The position numbers were made by a program, and so were the translations under genes. From Vitrella brassicaformis (Eukaryota > Sar > Vitrellaceae), in the NCBI GenBank assembly GCA_001179505.1, contig CDMY01000354.1, positions 37,312 through 57,690 on the forward strand: 20,379 nt of DNA, read 5' to 3'. Shown here piece by piece: positions 1 through 12,300 of the stretch (positions are counted from its first letter, which is position 1; each line of letters begins with the position of its first letter). Below the pieces are notes generated by a model, which was not told the DNA's origin, searched no databases, and worked only from the letters and a program-made list of their open reading frames with translations.

Positions 1-17
1 CCCCCCCCCCCCCCCCC
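1..17. repeat. poly-C run at left end
   Basis: Seventeen consecutive C open the window. Read outward on the minus strand this is poly-G, matching the poly-G run at the right end. It is most simply an assembly edge at a homopolymer, or a poly-G sequencing artefact, rather than a functional element. Confidence 0.9.
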
Positions 18-374
18 TTCTCTCTCTGTCTTTTGTGACCCTTGCTTTGCCCGCTTCGCTCCGCTTCTCCGTCCTGTCCGTGTTTTGTTTGCTCTTAGAC
101 GAAAAACGCCAGACGCCAGATAGGAGATTGATAGCTTGCCGACCGACATACACAAAAGCAGACAGACAGATCGACATACAGACAGATCGACATACAGGTC
201 GATAGAGATACATAGAGGTGGGTATCCACACGCTTGCTCGATCGCTCGCTGGCTCGCTCACATGCACACATGCACACATGCATGTGATACAATACACACC
301 CCACTCCCCTGCCCCCTGTCCCCTGCCCCCTCCCCCGGGCTGTGAGTCAGTGAGTCAGTCAGTTAGTCAGTCAG
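18..374. other. repeat-rich non-coding DNA downstream of the 375-2257 gene
   Basis: No coding segment is convincing here. The stretch holds GACA/CATACA-type repeats at about 158-205, a GCTC/ACATGCAC-type repeat at about 235-285, C-rich clusters at 300-340 and GTCA repeats at about 345-377 that run into the stop codon of the minus-strand gene. It would contain that gene's 3' UTR. No AATAAA was seen on the minus strand. Confidence 0.6.
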
Positions 375-2257
375 TCAAATGAACCCGATGGGGTCGCAGC
401 AGTAGATGTCTTCCTCACCGAAGCCCTCCTCATCGCCGTCACTCCTACTCCACCACGAGCCCCCCCGGCTGTGGAGCTTCTCGTCCCCACCGCCACCGCC
501 ACCGCCGTCACTTGCCTCCAGCTGATGCACAGGATGCACAGGATGCTCTCCCGCCAGGCTCCTCGTCCGTGTGTGGGTGTGGGTGTGGGTGTATGTGGTC
601 GGCTGCGACGGCAGCGAGGCCGCGGTGCCGATGCTGACATCGGGGCTGACGCCGGCCATGAGCCGGGCGAGGGGTGTCTCCCTGTCGTCACTGTCGCGCC
701 CCAGCATGGCGGCCTCCGAGTAGATGCGCCGCATCTCGGGCATCCCTGGAGGGTTTTGTGGCTTGGAGGGCCGATTGGCCCACCAGTAGTCGAGGCTCGT
801 GCTGATGGAAGAATTGGAGTTTTGCGACGAGGCGCCCTCGAGGTCGCTGGGGATGGGTGGACGGAGGTTGTCGGGGGTGGAGCCGTCTAAGTCGGCCAGT
901 GTGTCGATGCTGGCTCGGTGGTGGATGGGGTGGATGGGCAGGGGGCGGGGCAGCGATGGGAAGAACGGAGTGGACACACTCTCCGTCGACGACACAGAAC
1001 GACTCACCACCAACTGAAGGAGCCAATCAACACATGAATAAGCATCCATCCATCCATCCATTGGCTCTCTCTGTGCAGTGCTGCACCGTCCGGCCGTACC
1101 TGCTTGCCCTCGTCGCTGTGTATGGGCGACGCCGCCTCTCCCTCGTTGTCTGTCTGGGTGCCCCGGGCAACCACATTGCCGATGAAGCTCGCGCGCCTCT
1201 TGCTGATGGGCGAGGGGGAGGGAGAGGGGGACGTCGACGCACGGCCCAGGTTGACCAGACCCTCCACACGCCGACGTGCGCGCTGCAGCTGGGAGGCAGG
1301 CACCAGCACACGGTAGTTGAGTAGGGCCTGAACCATTGCATGACAGACAGACAGACAGACAGACAGAAGGCACAGACAGAGTTGTTCGACCAGCACACAC
1401 GGCAGGCGCAGGAGTGGGTGCACCGCACTGACCAGCAGCTGCGCGATGTCTCGATTAAACACTTCAGCAAGCCTCCTTGTCTGGCAGCACAGTCGATTGG
1501 GACTCGCCGTCGCCCCCCCGCTAGCACGGGCCGCACCCGCACCGCCCCCACTCTCCCCCTCTATCCGCCTCAGCGCCTCCGAGCAGTATCGCAGTGGCCA
1601 TATGAATGACCGTGCCGAGATCTGCTCGTCCTCGATGAGGCAGAAGCTCAGGTAGAGGCACTCGAACGCCCTCCACAGGTCCTTGGCCGCGGGCTCCCTC
1701 TCGCCCTCGCCATCATGGCCACCGTGCCCATGACCCTCACCAGTTGGGAGGGCCGGGGTGCCATGGCCGCCATGGCTGGCTCGTGGGGTGGAGCTCCTGT
1801 TGAGCTCGCGCTTGGCCTCGGCGTCCTCTAGCCGGTCGAGCAGACACATGGAGTGGTAGACGACCGTCGCGAGGTCCTCCTTGGGCAGCTGGCGAGACTG
1901 CAGGATCTCCGCCGCCCGGATGATGGCCATCTCGTACTCAATGGTGGCATTCTTGATGCACGTCCGCAGCAGGGCCAGCAGGGCGACACGAAACGAGGGA
2001 TGGATGCGCTGCCACATGCCGATGACGCGCTCGGGAGTGGGCAGCGGGGGCAGGGGATGAGATGGGGTGGTAGTCAGGACGGCCTTGTCGACCTCCAAAT
2101 GTGTCGGCGGCGACGCCGAGGGCAGCGACGCCGACTTCGAGCGGCATTGCCAGGGCAGCTGGTGGGTCGCGGGGGGTGCGTTTGCGTGAGGGAGGGAATG
2201 TGCCACACGAGGGAGGCCGGGTGGCTCCTCTGGGATAGCTGGCAAAGTCTCCTCCAT
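375..2257 (-). CDS. unrecognised 577-residue protein, 3 exons
   Basis: Exons on the minus strand are 2257-1391, 1327-1100 and 1013-375. The introns are 63 and 86 nt, both GT-AG and both phase 0, so the frame is kept from ATG to TGA. The open frame extends a few codons upstream only through GTG, so the first real start is the ATG at 2257 (MEETLPAIPEEP). Residues about 60-220 look globular and helical (WQRIHPSFRVALLALLRTC, then a segment around AFECLYLSFCLIEDEQ), split by a Gly/His-rich linker. The last 200 residues are Ser/Pro-rich and probably disordered, with a Thr-His repeat and a Gly run. There is no signal peptide or clear membrane segment. I recognise no family. It is divergent from the glucan synthase gene with 673 bp between the start codons, so the two may be co-regulated; that is inference. 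Confidence 0.7.
1328..1390 (-). other. 63-nt intron with a TCTG-repeat tract
   Basis: This intron interrupts the 375-2257 gene. On the sense strand it starts GTCGAA, contains a run of TCTG units and ends TTCAG. Its length is a multiple of three and it has no stop codon, so the unspliced frame stays open. Removing it joins RLPCVL to ALLNYRVL. Confidence 0.65.
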
Positions 2258-2930
2258 CTCGACTCTCACAAACACGTCTCCTCTATCATATTACAGCTCG
2301 AATTGCGGAAGGGCGCCACACTCGTCCGCTGCGATACTCAATGCGTCGCTAATAGCGCCCTCATGAGAAGCACGATTATACGCGACAAGCGATGTCAATC
2401 AGAGGAAGTTCCTCTCGCGATGAAGCGAGGCGTCCACTAGGCGCTGCTGTCGTTTTCGCTGTGTCGTTGATGCGCGCGCTATCTCTCCCTTTCTCGGCTC
2501 GCCTTCGGTTTCACGGACCATAAGCTCGCAGCGGGAGAGGAGGAAAAAAGGAGAGAGGGAAGAGGACGTGTCGAAGAGCAAGACACAGCGATGCACCTCC
2601 CCCGCACACACATCCATGGCCGCAGCTTGCCATTCTGCGTAGGACAGGAATAATAGTACATCTTAACGGCCAAAACAGGGGCGAGGACCTGCGTGCCGCG
2701 CCTTCCACGTCGGCACACACACATATATACATACTATTATAACATGGTTCCATTCAAGCTCCGCTCTTCTGTGATGATGCCGTTGCTGCCGTACACTGTG
2801 GCAGCCACCTCAGCTGAACGACTCTACTGAGCTGAAGGACGACGTGTCGCGCTTTGCTTCTCACCCCCTCCTCTCCCCCTCTCCCCGACCCCCTTTGCTC
2901 TATTTAAAAGCCTGATTTTGAAGGAGGAGG
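2258..2930. promoter_or_regulatory. shared upstream region of two divergent genes
   Basis: This stretch lies between the start codons of the minus-strand 375-2257 gene and the plus-strand glucan synthase gene, so it must hold both promoters and 5' UTRs. A TATA-like TATTTAAA sits at 2901-2908, 22 bp before the glucan synthase ATG. If it were the functional TATA box the 5' UTR would be almost absent, so it may be coincidental. A pyrimidine-rich tract precedes it at about 2860-2900. Short open frames here look like noise. Confidence 0.55.
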
Positions 2931-3308
2931 ATGGCATTGCCTCTTGTGGCGCCCTCGTGGCTGACGTGGCCCGAGAGCGAGACCAGCAAGCGCAACTTCA
3001 TCGACGTCATCGACGGCCACCTCATCGGCGATGGGCTGCTGTCCCCCGCTGCAGAGCACCCAGAGGAGATGGCTGAGTACCAGACCATCATTCGCAACAT
3101 TCTGCGGCTGTTCCAAGCGCCCCAGGGGCTGGACGGCGTGACGGTGTTTGAGGAGATCGTGCACAAGTTCCGGTTTCAGGAGGACAGCTACCACAACCAG
3201 TATGAGGACATCGCATACTCGCTCATTTCCATCGCACTCAGAGACCACCCTCCCACCACCGAGGTGCGGTTGGTGCGTCCACACACAAGGCGTCAACACT
3301 CGCGGCCA

Positions 3309-3339
<31 letters not shown>

Positions 3340-6300
3340 GTGTGTGGGTGGTTGGTCAGGTGACGCGTGCGATGCGCGACAGGGGGTTCACTCGGCTGGA
3401 GGAGTACGTGCTGTATCGGTTCCACTGGAAGCTCTTCAAGAACTACCGCAGGTGGTGCCCCTACGTCGGCGTCAAACCGTTCCCGTGGGGCGAGGGCAGG
3501 GCCAAGCCAAAGAAAAGGACCTCGGCAGCCGTGGCCTACGAGAAACACAAGGAGAAGCAGAGGAAGAACCCAAAGACGCTCCTGAGTAAGAAAGAAAGAC
3601 GTCTTGGGGCGTGTATGTGTGTATGTGTACGTGTGTGCGTGTCGCTTCGTTCAGTGCTGATGGCCCGCGAGATAGCGTTGTGGAAGCTGCTGTGGGGCGA
3701 GTCGGCGAACCTGCGTCACTGCCCCGAGATGCTGCTGTTCATCTTCCACTGGATGGTCAAGAGCTGGGACGACGTCGAGCCCCACAAGATGCCCGCCTAC
3801 ATCGAGACCATCAGCCCGGTCATCAACATGTTCTGGGAAGAGATGCGGTGCGTGGACATGCACCTACCTGTGGGCGTGAGCTGCCTGCACCCAAATGTGT
3901 GTCTGCCGATTTGTCCGTCAGTCGTGCCTCTGGCGACCACCCCGTCAAGATGAACTACGAGGACTTCAACGAAATATTTCACAAGGCCCCGTTGGTGCAC
4001 AGGTGGCTGGGCGTGGTGGGCAGGGCCGGCCTGGGCGGCGTGTGGAAGGGCAACCTCATCGCCGTCATCAGGATGGAGACGCAGTCGCGCCAGCTCGTCC
4101 ATATACACCCACCCAGAGGGCGGAGGAAGACCTTCATCGAGCAGCGGAGCTACCTGCATGTAAGTGGGTGGGTGGGGGAGGGAGGGAGGGAGGGAGGGAG
4201 GCAGGGACGGGTGCGTGCGAGGCTTGGGTGTAAGTGTTGCACATACATGTTATGCGCTCATTCGTTCGTCTCGTCGACAGTTCTTCCGCACCTGGTGGCG
4301 GTTCTACCACGCCCACCTGGTCACCCTTCTCATTCTGATGGCGTTCCGCGCACGGCAAAAAGGTCGGTGAGTGCCACACCACACCACACCGCAATTCCGA
4401 CCGTCTGTGTGTGTGTTGTGTGGGGTGATCAGGGTGGGACTGGGATGGTTGGTGGGGCATGGTGGCGATGGGGTCCTCTGGAGGCGGGGTCGTTCGCGAG
4501 ATGCTGGACATCTTCTTCTACTGGCTGGCGCCCATGCCCTTCCTGCAGCGGGCCTACGACGTCATCGAGAACATGAGGCGGCTCAACTGGTACCCTACCC
4601 CATCTAGTCCACACAGCCATTCATTCTCTTCTCGCCATGGTGTGTGTGGTGTGCAGGTGGGCTCGTCAAGGCATGGCGGCCGTCCGGTGGGGGTTCTTCC
4701 TGGCCGCCGTGTACGTCAGGCACACGAGCCCCAGTGGCCTGAGCGACCCCCTCCTGCAGCCGACAGGGTACATCTGCGGCGGCTACCTCGTTTTCTACGC
4801 TGCCCACGGGCTGTCGTACTTTCTCATCCGTGCGCGGAGGGCCGTGCGGTGCTGGCGCAGGAACCCTTCCAACTGGAGCTCTCACGCGACGTACTATGGA
4901 AACGCCACCATGCTCAGCGACGAGTACAGACACTTGGTGGGCGTCGAGGGTGGGCGGGTGGGTCGGTGGGGGCTGGAAGGTGGCCGTGCACAGTGCGTTG
5001 GTGTGTGCGCGTGTGTGTGTGTGTGTGTGCAGGCGGCGTATGGGCTGTTTTGGGCGCCGATTATTGTGTCGAAGCTGTACATGACCTACACCTTTCTGGT
5101 CAGCTCCTTCATGGAGTTTCTGGAGCTCGTCAACAGCTCGGACGGAGAGCCGCTCACGTGCGCACACACCTACCACCACAGACGCAGACACAGACACAAG
5201 ACACACGGACTGTAGCAGAGTATGTGTGCCCGGAGTGGTGATGCCTTGGTGTGTCGGCTCGCCTCCTTCTTTGCAGGTATCAGTTTCTGTGGTTTCGTTT
5301 TGTGGACATGCCCAAGGTGACGCTGTTCATTTACTACGTGCCACCCATGTTCCTGCTCTTTTTCTACGATATCATGGTCAGCCAGTCAGGCGCCGACAGA
5401 CCGGCCGAACGACCTGTGTGTGTGTGTGTGTGGTCAGTTTTACTTTTCGATATTCCAATCTTTTGTCAGCTGGCTCATTGGATGGTTCAGGGGGGTAAGT
5501 GTTAGCCAGTGAGTCCGACAGCGGAACAGACAGGCAGGCGAGGGCAGCTGCTTGTGTGCATGTACCTCTTTCTTCGTGTGTGTGTGTCAGATCGGCTTCA
5601 TCCACAACCTTTCGGTTATCCAAAAGGTCTTCCCTCTGCTGCCAGTACAGGTGGGCCCCCACTCTCCCACCCTCCGTGACGCACACACACACATCCATCC
5701 ATCCATCCATGTGTCTGTTGTGCCTGTGTGTTCCTGGTTGGTTGGTTGGTTGATGCGTGTGCAGTACGACCGTCTGCTGTCCGAAGATGCGGGCGGTTCC
5801 CTCCACGGCCTGCAGCTCCCCACGTCGCCCTCGCCCAACGCCAATGGCTCCGGGCTCGACTGGCTGCTGCATTGCATCATGTGCTGCCTCTGCTGCGGCG
5901 TGTTCCGACGGAAGCAGCGGATGAAGGTTACGCCCAAGTCTTACTTCAGGTATGTCATGTCAGCCACGCACACAGCACAGATGACATTGCTGGTGGTGGG
6001 GGTGCGATGGGCGTCAGGTCTCACTCGCGGCCAAAGTACGCTCACCCGCTGCGGAAAACGTCCCGGCAATCGTCCCGCCCCACCCCGACCTCGAACATGG
6101 CCCTGCCCCTCCCCCCGACCAACACCCGCAACACAGACACATCAGACCATCACAGGAAAGCCGCCAATGCGTCGGTGGCTGTGGATGAAGACACAGCTGC
6201 TGCTGATGGTACTGCTGGTGAGACCCTCACCAGCGTGCTCATCCGCCCCTCTCTGCCCCTCCCGACATCCACGTACACCTCCGCCCCTCCCTCGACATGC

Positions 6301-9300
6301 AGGCGGCGCACCCTGCCTTTGCTGCACGCACAAGGGCCCAACGCGGAGGACAGCGAGTCAGATTATTCCCCGCGGCCCACGGCGGCTTGCGGTGCCACCG
6401 GCGACCCATTCGGCCCTGCTGCTCACGCCGGTCATACTGGCGGCCTCGCCAATGCGCCGTGTCGGAGGAAGGAGCCTGCAGACGTGCTGGGGGGTGGTGG
6501 GTCTTGGTGGCACCGTGAGATCGCTGCCGTGTATGACAACACCGTCCCGGCAGAGACTGTCGAGCACCAAATCCGAAGGTGGGCGGGTGGGTGGGTGGGT
6601 GGTCGTGTGTGTGACGCAGTTGTCCGACCCATTCATTGATTGCTCAGGTTTGGTTTTCTGTGGAACGAGGTGGTTGAGTCATGGCGCGAGGAGGATTCCA
6701 TCGACAACGCCGAGAGGTGCAAGCTGCAGTTCAACGAGCTGCCGGCAATACACTTCAAAGACATCAGTGTGAGTACTCGCACACAGGAGAGAGAGACGCA
6801 AGGCCAGGCCATTCACCCTTCCTTCCTTCCTGCAGGAGCTGACCATGGCGAGTTGCCATGAGGAGGGCGATGTGGGCGTGTCGTGGGATGGTGAGATCCG
6901 GCATCCGGTGTGGGTGTACTGCGACGTCCTCAAGACCTTCCAAAGGGAATGTGAGAAGCACCAGAGCCACGTCAATGACATCTGGGAGGGGCTGCGGGTG
7001 AGTGAGTCAGCGAGTGCCTCTGAGACGCTGTCCATCCCCCCTAATACGCACCCTTCCCTCCCTCCCTCCCTGCCTCCCTCCCTCTGTGTGTCTTCCTCTC
7101 AGGCCCATTATCGCTTCAATGACAACTTCACCCAACTACACCTGCAAGAAGTCTTGGACCTCCCTCCCACATCCACAGCAATCACCACCACCAGCAGCAG
7201 CCAATGGGCTCTCACAGCCAAGGCCAAAGTCAAGAGAGCCCTCACGAAGGCGGGCGAAGACTTCGTCAGGAGGCACTTCGGCAAGTCCACGGTGACCCTG
7301 GCCGACCCGCGCAAGGACAGCCACCAGTTTCTGCTGCGGCTGGCGCTGCTGGAGATCTATGAGGCGCTGTGCTTGTACCTGACGAGGTTCTTCCCCGACG
7401 GGGGCAGCATCGCCTTCAAGCTCTGCTCGCTTGTCCGACGGGTGAGTAAGCCGTTTGACGGGCAACACACAGACGGCAACAGATGTCTGTCTGCATGTCC
7501 GTGCTGATCAGGTGGGCCGTGACCCTTTCTGCCTGTGTTTGCTGAATTTGAATGCGGCCAAGGACTTGCAGGCCACCCTGGCGGCCGTCTTCGCCGCAGC
7601 ACAGGGCGACAACGCGGTCAAAGTGGAGGAGAGCGGCGTCAGGCTGCTCAAGGCGCTTCAAAAGGTGGCCCTCCCCGCCCTCCTGTCCACTCGCGGCTCG
7701 CCCGTGTTGGCGTCACGAGGCATGCTGCGGCACTTCCCGGAGCTGGTGGAGTTCCTCGAGGCCGTCGGCGAGACACTCGCCATCAGACAGTCCCTCAAGT
7801 GGTGGGTGGGCAAGAGACCCTCATCCATCCATCCACCCACCCACCCATCCGGCCACTTGGCGTGTGTGTGTTGTTTGTGTCAGTGTGGGCAAGGCGGACA
7901 CCCACACCCACACCAACACGCCCATGTCGACTGACGCCTCCTTCCGCTCGTCGAGCGAGACGGCCAGCTGGGACGACACAGAGACAGAGACCGAGACCGA
8001 GACTGAGACAGGGACAAAGACCGCCCTGGACAGCCTGATGGACCGCGTGGACAGGGACTTCGGCTCCAGCCGGGCCAGTAGTGGGTCCGACGTCTTCTAC
8101 AGCCCACGATACGACACCCCCACCTCCACTTTCTCGTCATCAGAGGCGTCTCCACATGTACCATCATACCCCCCGGTGAGGGACTTCGAAGCACATGCTC
8201 GTCGGCTCGGTGTGGGAGAAAGTGGGACGGCGAGGTACGTATCGCCTGCTGCCGCAACACCGCCACTGCCAGTGGCGAGCACAGAGGCCTCTGTGGGCAG
8301 TGGTGGTGGTGGTGGTGGGGAAAGCGACATGGACGAGTGCGAGTGTGGTGATGCGACTGCTGTCAAAGGCGAGGAGACGGCCCGCGAAGAAGAGTGGTGG
8401 AGCGTAGATGACCTGCAGGTGGGTGGGTGGGTGGGTGATGGCAACGGAGCATGGATGTTTGGTCTGTTGTGTTGTGTTGTGCTGTGTTGTGTTGTGTTGT
8501 GGTTGTGGTTGTGCTGCATTTAGGAAAGGGTTCTGGTGCATCAGCCTCTGAGGTTATCTGATGCGCTGAAGCTCTTCTTCCGCCGGGCCAACCGCATCCT
8601 CACAGCACATGGATACAGACTCAAGACGGGGCTCGCACAGACCAGGTACGCGATCCTCACCCACACCCACACCCACACCCACGCACACGTTGCATCCCTC
8701 TCTGCCGTGTGTGTGGGTGGGTGTGCAGGTTGAAGTATTTCTCGAGCTCGCTGTTCATGGAGATGCCCGAGGCGCCCAGCGTGCAGCGGATGGTGTCCAT
8801 GTGCACATTCACCCCCACATACACGGAGGACGCCATGATGAACGCAGCTGTAACCCACCCAACAGCACTAAATGATGGATGGATGGAGGGGTGTGTGTGT
8901 GTTTGTGTGTGGTGCAGATGCTGAACGAGAAGACGATGGAGGGCGTGTGTCAGTTCGACTTCATCCGCACCATGTACAGCCAGGAGTGGGCCAACTTCCT
9001 GGAGAGGATGGACCCACAGGGGGTGCGATACGACTGGTACCAGCACAGCCAGACACACAGGGGCGTCCTCAGCAAAGACACCAACACTATGGCCGCCAAG
9101 TAAGGGCGCAGTGATCCATGGACATCCATCCACAGACGTGCCAAAATGCGTCGTGCTGTGTGTGTGTGTGTGTGTGCGTGTGTGTGTGCGTGTATAGGTT
9201 TGAGAAGGACATAGAGGAGTGGGCGTCCAACAGGACGCAGACCCTCTGGCGCACACTGAGGTCCGTCATGTACTACGAACAAGCCTGCAGGATGCTGGTC

Positions 9301-12300
9301 AGTCAGTCAGCCACCCAACACTGCACACACCCATCACCCTGTCTGGCTGTCTGACAGGCGTGGATGGAGTTGCAGGCGCAGCGGGGGCTGAGGGTGCACC
9401 TGTGCCACGACCGCAACCTGCTGTCCTTCGAGCAGAACGAGCGGCTCAACTGGCAGAAGGTCCCCGTCCAGCCAGACACACCGGAGAAGATGATAGGTGA
9501 GTCAGCGGGTGTGCTAATGGTGGTGCTCCCATTGCCTGCCTGCCTGCCTGCCTGCCTGTCTTCCTGCGTGTCTGGTCTGTAGAGTTCCTGCGTCGATGGG
9601 ACCGGTGGCACAAGCACAGGACGTCCACCGACCACAGGCCCTACAATAACGACCCCGTTGCAAAGGTGGGAAGCAGAGCACTCACAGCGAACTCCCCTCA
9701 CCTGTCTGTGGGCCCATGTGTGTGTATGCCTTTCCTTTGCTCGTTCATCAGGCGCTGGCAGTGCTGCGGTTCCAGTACGTCTTGACGGCGCAGACACTGG
9801 GCGAGGACCTCAAGGCCCCTCCCTCCAACATCTCCGCCGCCAACCGAGTCCGGTGCATCACCGAGATGTGCAGGCGCTACCCCACGATGCGCGTGGCGGC
9901 CATCGAGAACTGCGACATCGTCCTTCCCTCGGGCAAGGCCAAGACGGCGCGTTGCTCGGTCTTGTACAGGTGGGACGTCAGCCAGCAGCGGCTGGTGCGG
10001 GTGTATAGGATCGTGCTGGGGCTGCTGGAGGGCGCCGCAGGGGCCAGGTCAGAGAGACAGACACAGACACACCATTCGGTGGATGGTGCGTTTCCGTGTG
10101 ACTTGAATGCTCTCTCTCTCTCTCTCTGTGCGTGTGTCTGCAGGAATCCTATTGTCGGGGAGGGCAAGAGTGAGAACCAGAACCACGCCATCATCTTCAC
10201 GCGCGGCGAGACCATCCAGGCCATCGACATGAACCAGGAAATGTACCTAGAGGAGGCCCTCAAGCTGCGCAACCTCCTGCAAGAGTTCGCCAAAGACTCC
10301 AAGATGGCCATTATGGGATTCCGCGAGCACGCCATCCTCCCCGGGGCCCTGACGCCCTCCTACCTGGCGAGTGTGCAGCAGACGTGCTTCACTTCCCACG
10401 ACGCGCGGGCCTTCCACATGCCCATGCGAGTGCGGTTCCACTACGGCCACCCTGACGTGTTGGACCGGTACCTCGTGCAGACGATGGGCGGCATGAGCAG
10501 GGGTAGCGCCATTATCAACGTGACCGAGGACGTCTACTGCGGCATGAATTACGTCCAGAGAGGATACTCTTCCTCACAAGTCGACTACATCATGGTAAAT
10601 CCAATCGCACCACTACCCACACACATGGATGGATGGATGGATGTGTGTCCGTGTGTGTGTCCAGTGTTCGAAGGGCTGGCCGAACGACCTGGATCAAGTG
10701 GTGGCGTTCATGCGCAAGGTGGCGTGCGGGAGCGCCGAGGCGCAGACGTCCAGCCGGGACGCTTACAGGATGGCTTACGGGATGGACTTCCTGCGCCTGC
10801 TGTCGCTCTTCGCGGCCTTCCCCGGGTGGAACATCCTCAATCCGCTGGGGTTCTTCCTCCTGTGGCTGAGAATGTACTCCCGGATACTCATCCACGCCTT
10901 CATCGGTGAGAGAGAGCAGGGACGCATGCGTATCCCTCTCTCTGTCCCTCTGTGTGTGCGTGTGTGGTGTGGGTGGGTGGGTGGGTGGGTGGGTGACACG
11001 CTCAGCCTATATCCCTGGGCGGCTGCTGACCTTTATGAAGGGAGAGGATTCTCGCGCGATTGACGGGATGGAAGTGTTCTGGCTGGTCCTGGTCGTACTC
11101 TTCTACCTCAAGTAAATCCGGAGAGGGAGGGAGCTTGTATTGTGTCTCATTCCTGCCTCCACACTGTGTGTGTCCGTGTGGTAGGTACTGCTCGATGGTT
11201 GCTATGGAGAACGGCGTCGGTGCGGGCATCGAGCACCTGTGGTTCCACATCCGGTCGTTGTCTCCCCTACACTACACCTTCACAAGTAAACCGTCCACCC
11301 ATCCAGCCACCCATCCAGCCACACCGACGTGTGTGTGATGTGATGCGGTATGTCTTCCTCTGTCCTCTGTGCAGTCGGCACATGGGCCAGCAGCTTCGAC
11401 GAGACGATCCTGTTCGGCCGGGCCAAGTACCTGAATGCTGGCCGGGGGTTTACCGTCAACCACAGAGACCTCATCCACCTCTGGAAGCAATACTACTACT
11501 CCCACTTCCAAGTCGCCGTGGAGCTGCTGCTCCTGCTCTTCTATCTGCGCGTCAGTCAGTGTTGGAGGGAGAGTGGAGGGAGTGTGGGGCGTTCGTTGCA
11601 CGTGTGTGTCACGTGTCGTGTGGGTTTGTGTGTGTGTGTGTTTGTGTGTGTGTGCAGTTTCTGCAGGATATGCACCCGATAAGAGCTGTGAGCATGTGGT
11701 GGCTGTACCTGCTGGCGGGGTCGTTCCTGTACGTGCCGCACCTCTACAACCCCATGGGCCTCTCGTGGGGCCACCTCACCTCCGATATCATCACCTTCTC
11801 AAAGTGGATGCGGTCAACGGTCAGTGCGCTGCGCTGCGTTTCCATCCTCCCTCCCTCCCCCCCTCACTCGTGTGTGTGTGTGTGTGTGTGTATATATATC
11901 AGGAGAGGCATGACATTGACGAGAGTTGGTACGCCTGGTGGCGGCAGCAGATGGAGTTCCGCAACAGCGCCTCGCCACTCAACAAGGTCATCATCTTCAC
12001 ACGCGAGTGGAGGTTCCTGCTCCTAGCCTTCTGCTTCGCCAAAGCAGCCAACTGGTGGGTGCGTCACGGTGCGTTGCACAAAGGAGGCGAGCGATGCATG
12101 GATGGATGGCCACACGGTGTGCAGGCAATGGCATGAGCTGATAAGCCTGAGCATGCCTAAAGGGGGCTGGACGTACGAGAGCGTCGTCACGTGGGCCACC
12201 AGCCAGGAGGACCTGGAGCGCCTGGCTGAGAAGAGCCCTTTGCTGGCGCCGCTGATCTTCACGGTGCTGCTGGTGGTGGCCATGGGCATGTCCACCGACA

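Noticed and set aside
1-374. Telomere or subtelomere at the left end
   Set aside because: The end is a C homopolymer followed by mixed GACA and GTCA repeats, with no tandem telomeric unit such as TTTAGGG or TTAGGG.
2258-2275. Start of the 375-2257 gene at 2275
   Set aside because: The codon there is GTG. Nuclear genes normally start at ATG, and the first in-frame ATG is at 2257.
3300-3359. Val-Tyr repeat peptide from the TATG/TGTG tract read in frame
   Set aside because: It lies in a 96-nt GT-AG intron whose length is a multiple of three; conserved sequence is continuous once it is removed.
2904-3548. Long open frame on the minus strand opposite the first glucan synthase exons, and similar antisense frames such as 4604-5206 and 8657-9256
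   Set aside because: They translate to His/Thr/Pro-rich sequence produced by reading TG repeats and GC-rich codons backwards, cross predicted introns, and show no family resemblance.
8235-8272. A 38-nt intron candidate (GAG then GTACGT, ending GCCAG) inside the exon at 7884-8418
   Set aside because: Removing it shifts the frame and loses the connection to ERVLVHQPLRLSDALK; the uninterrupted frame joins the next exon correctly.
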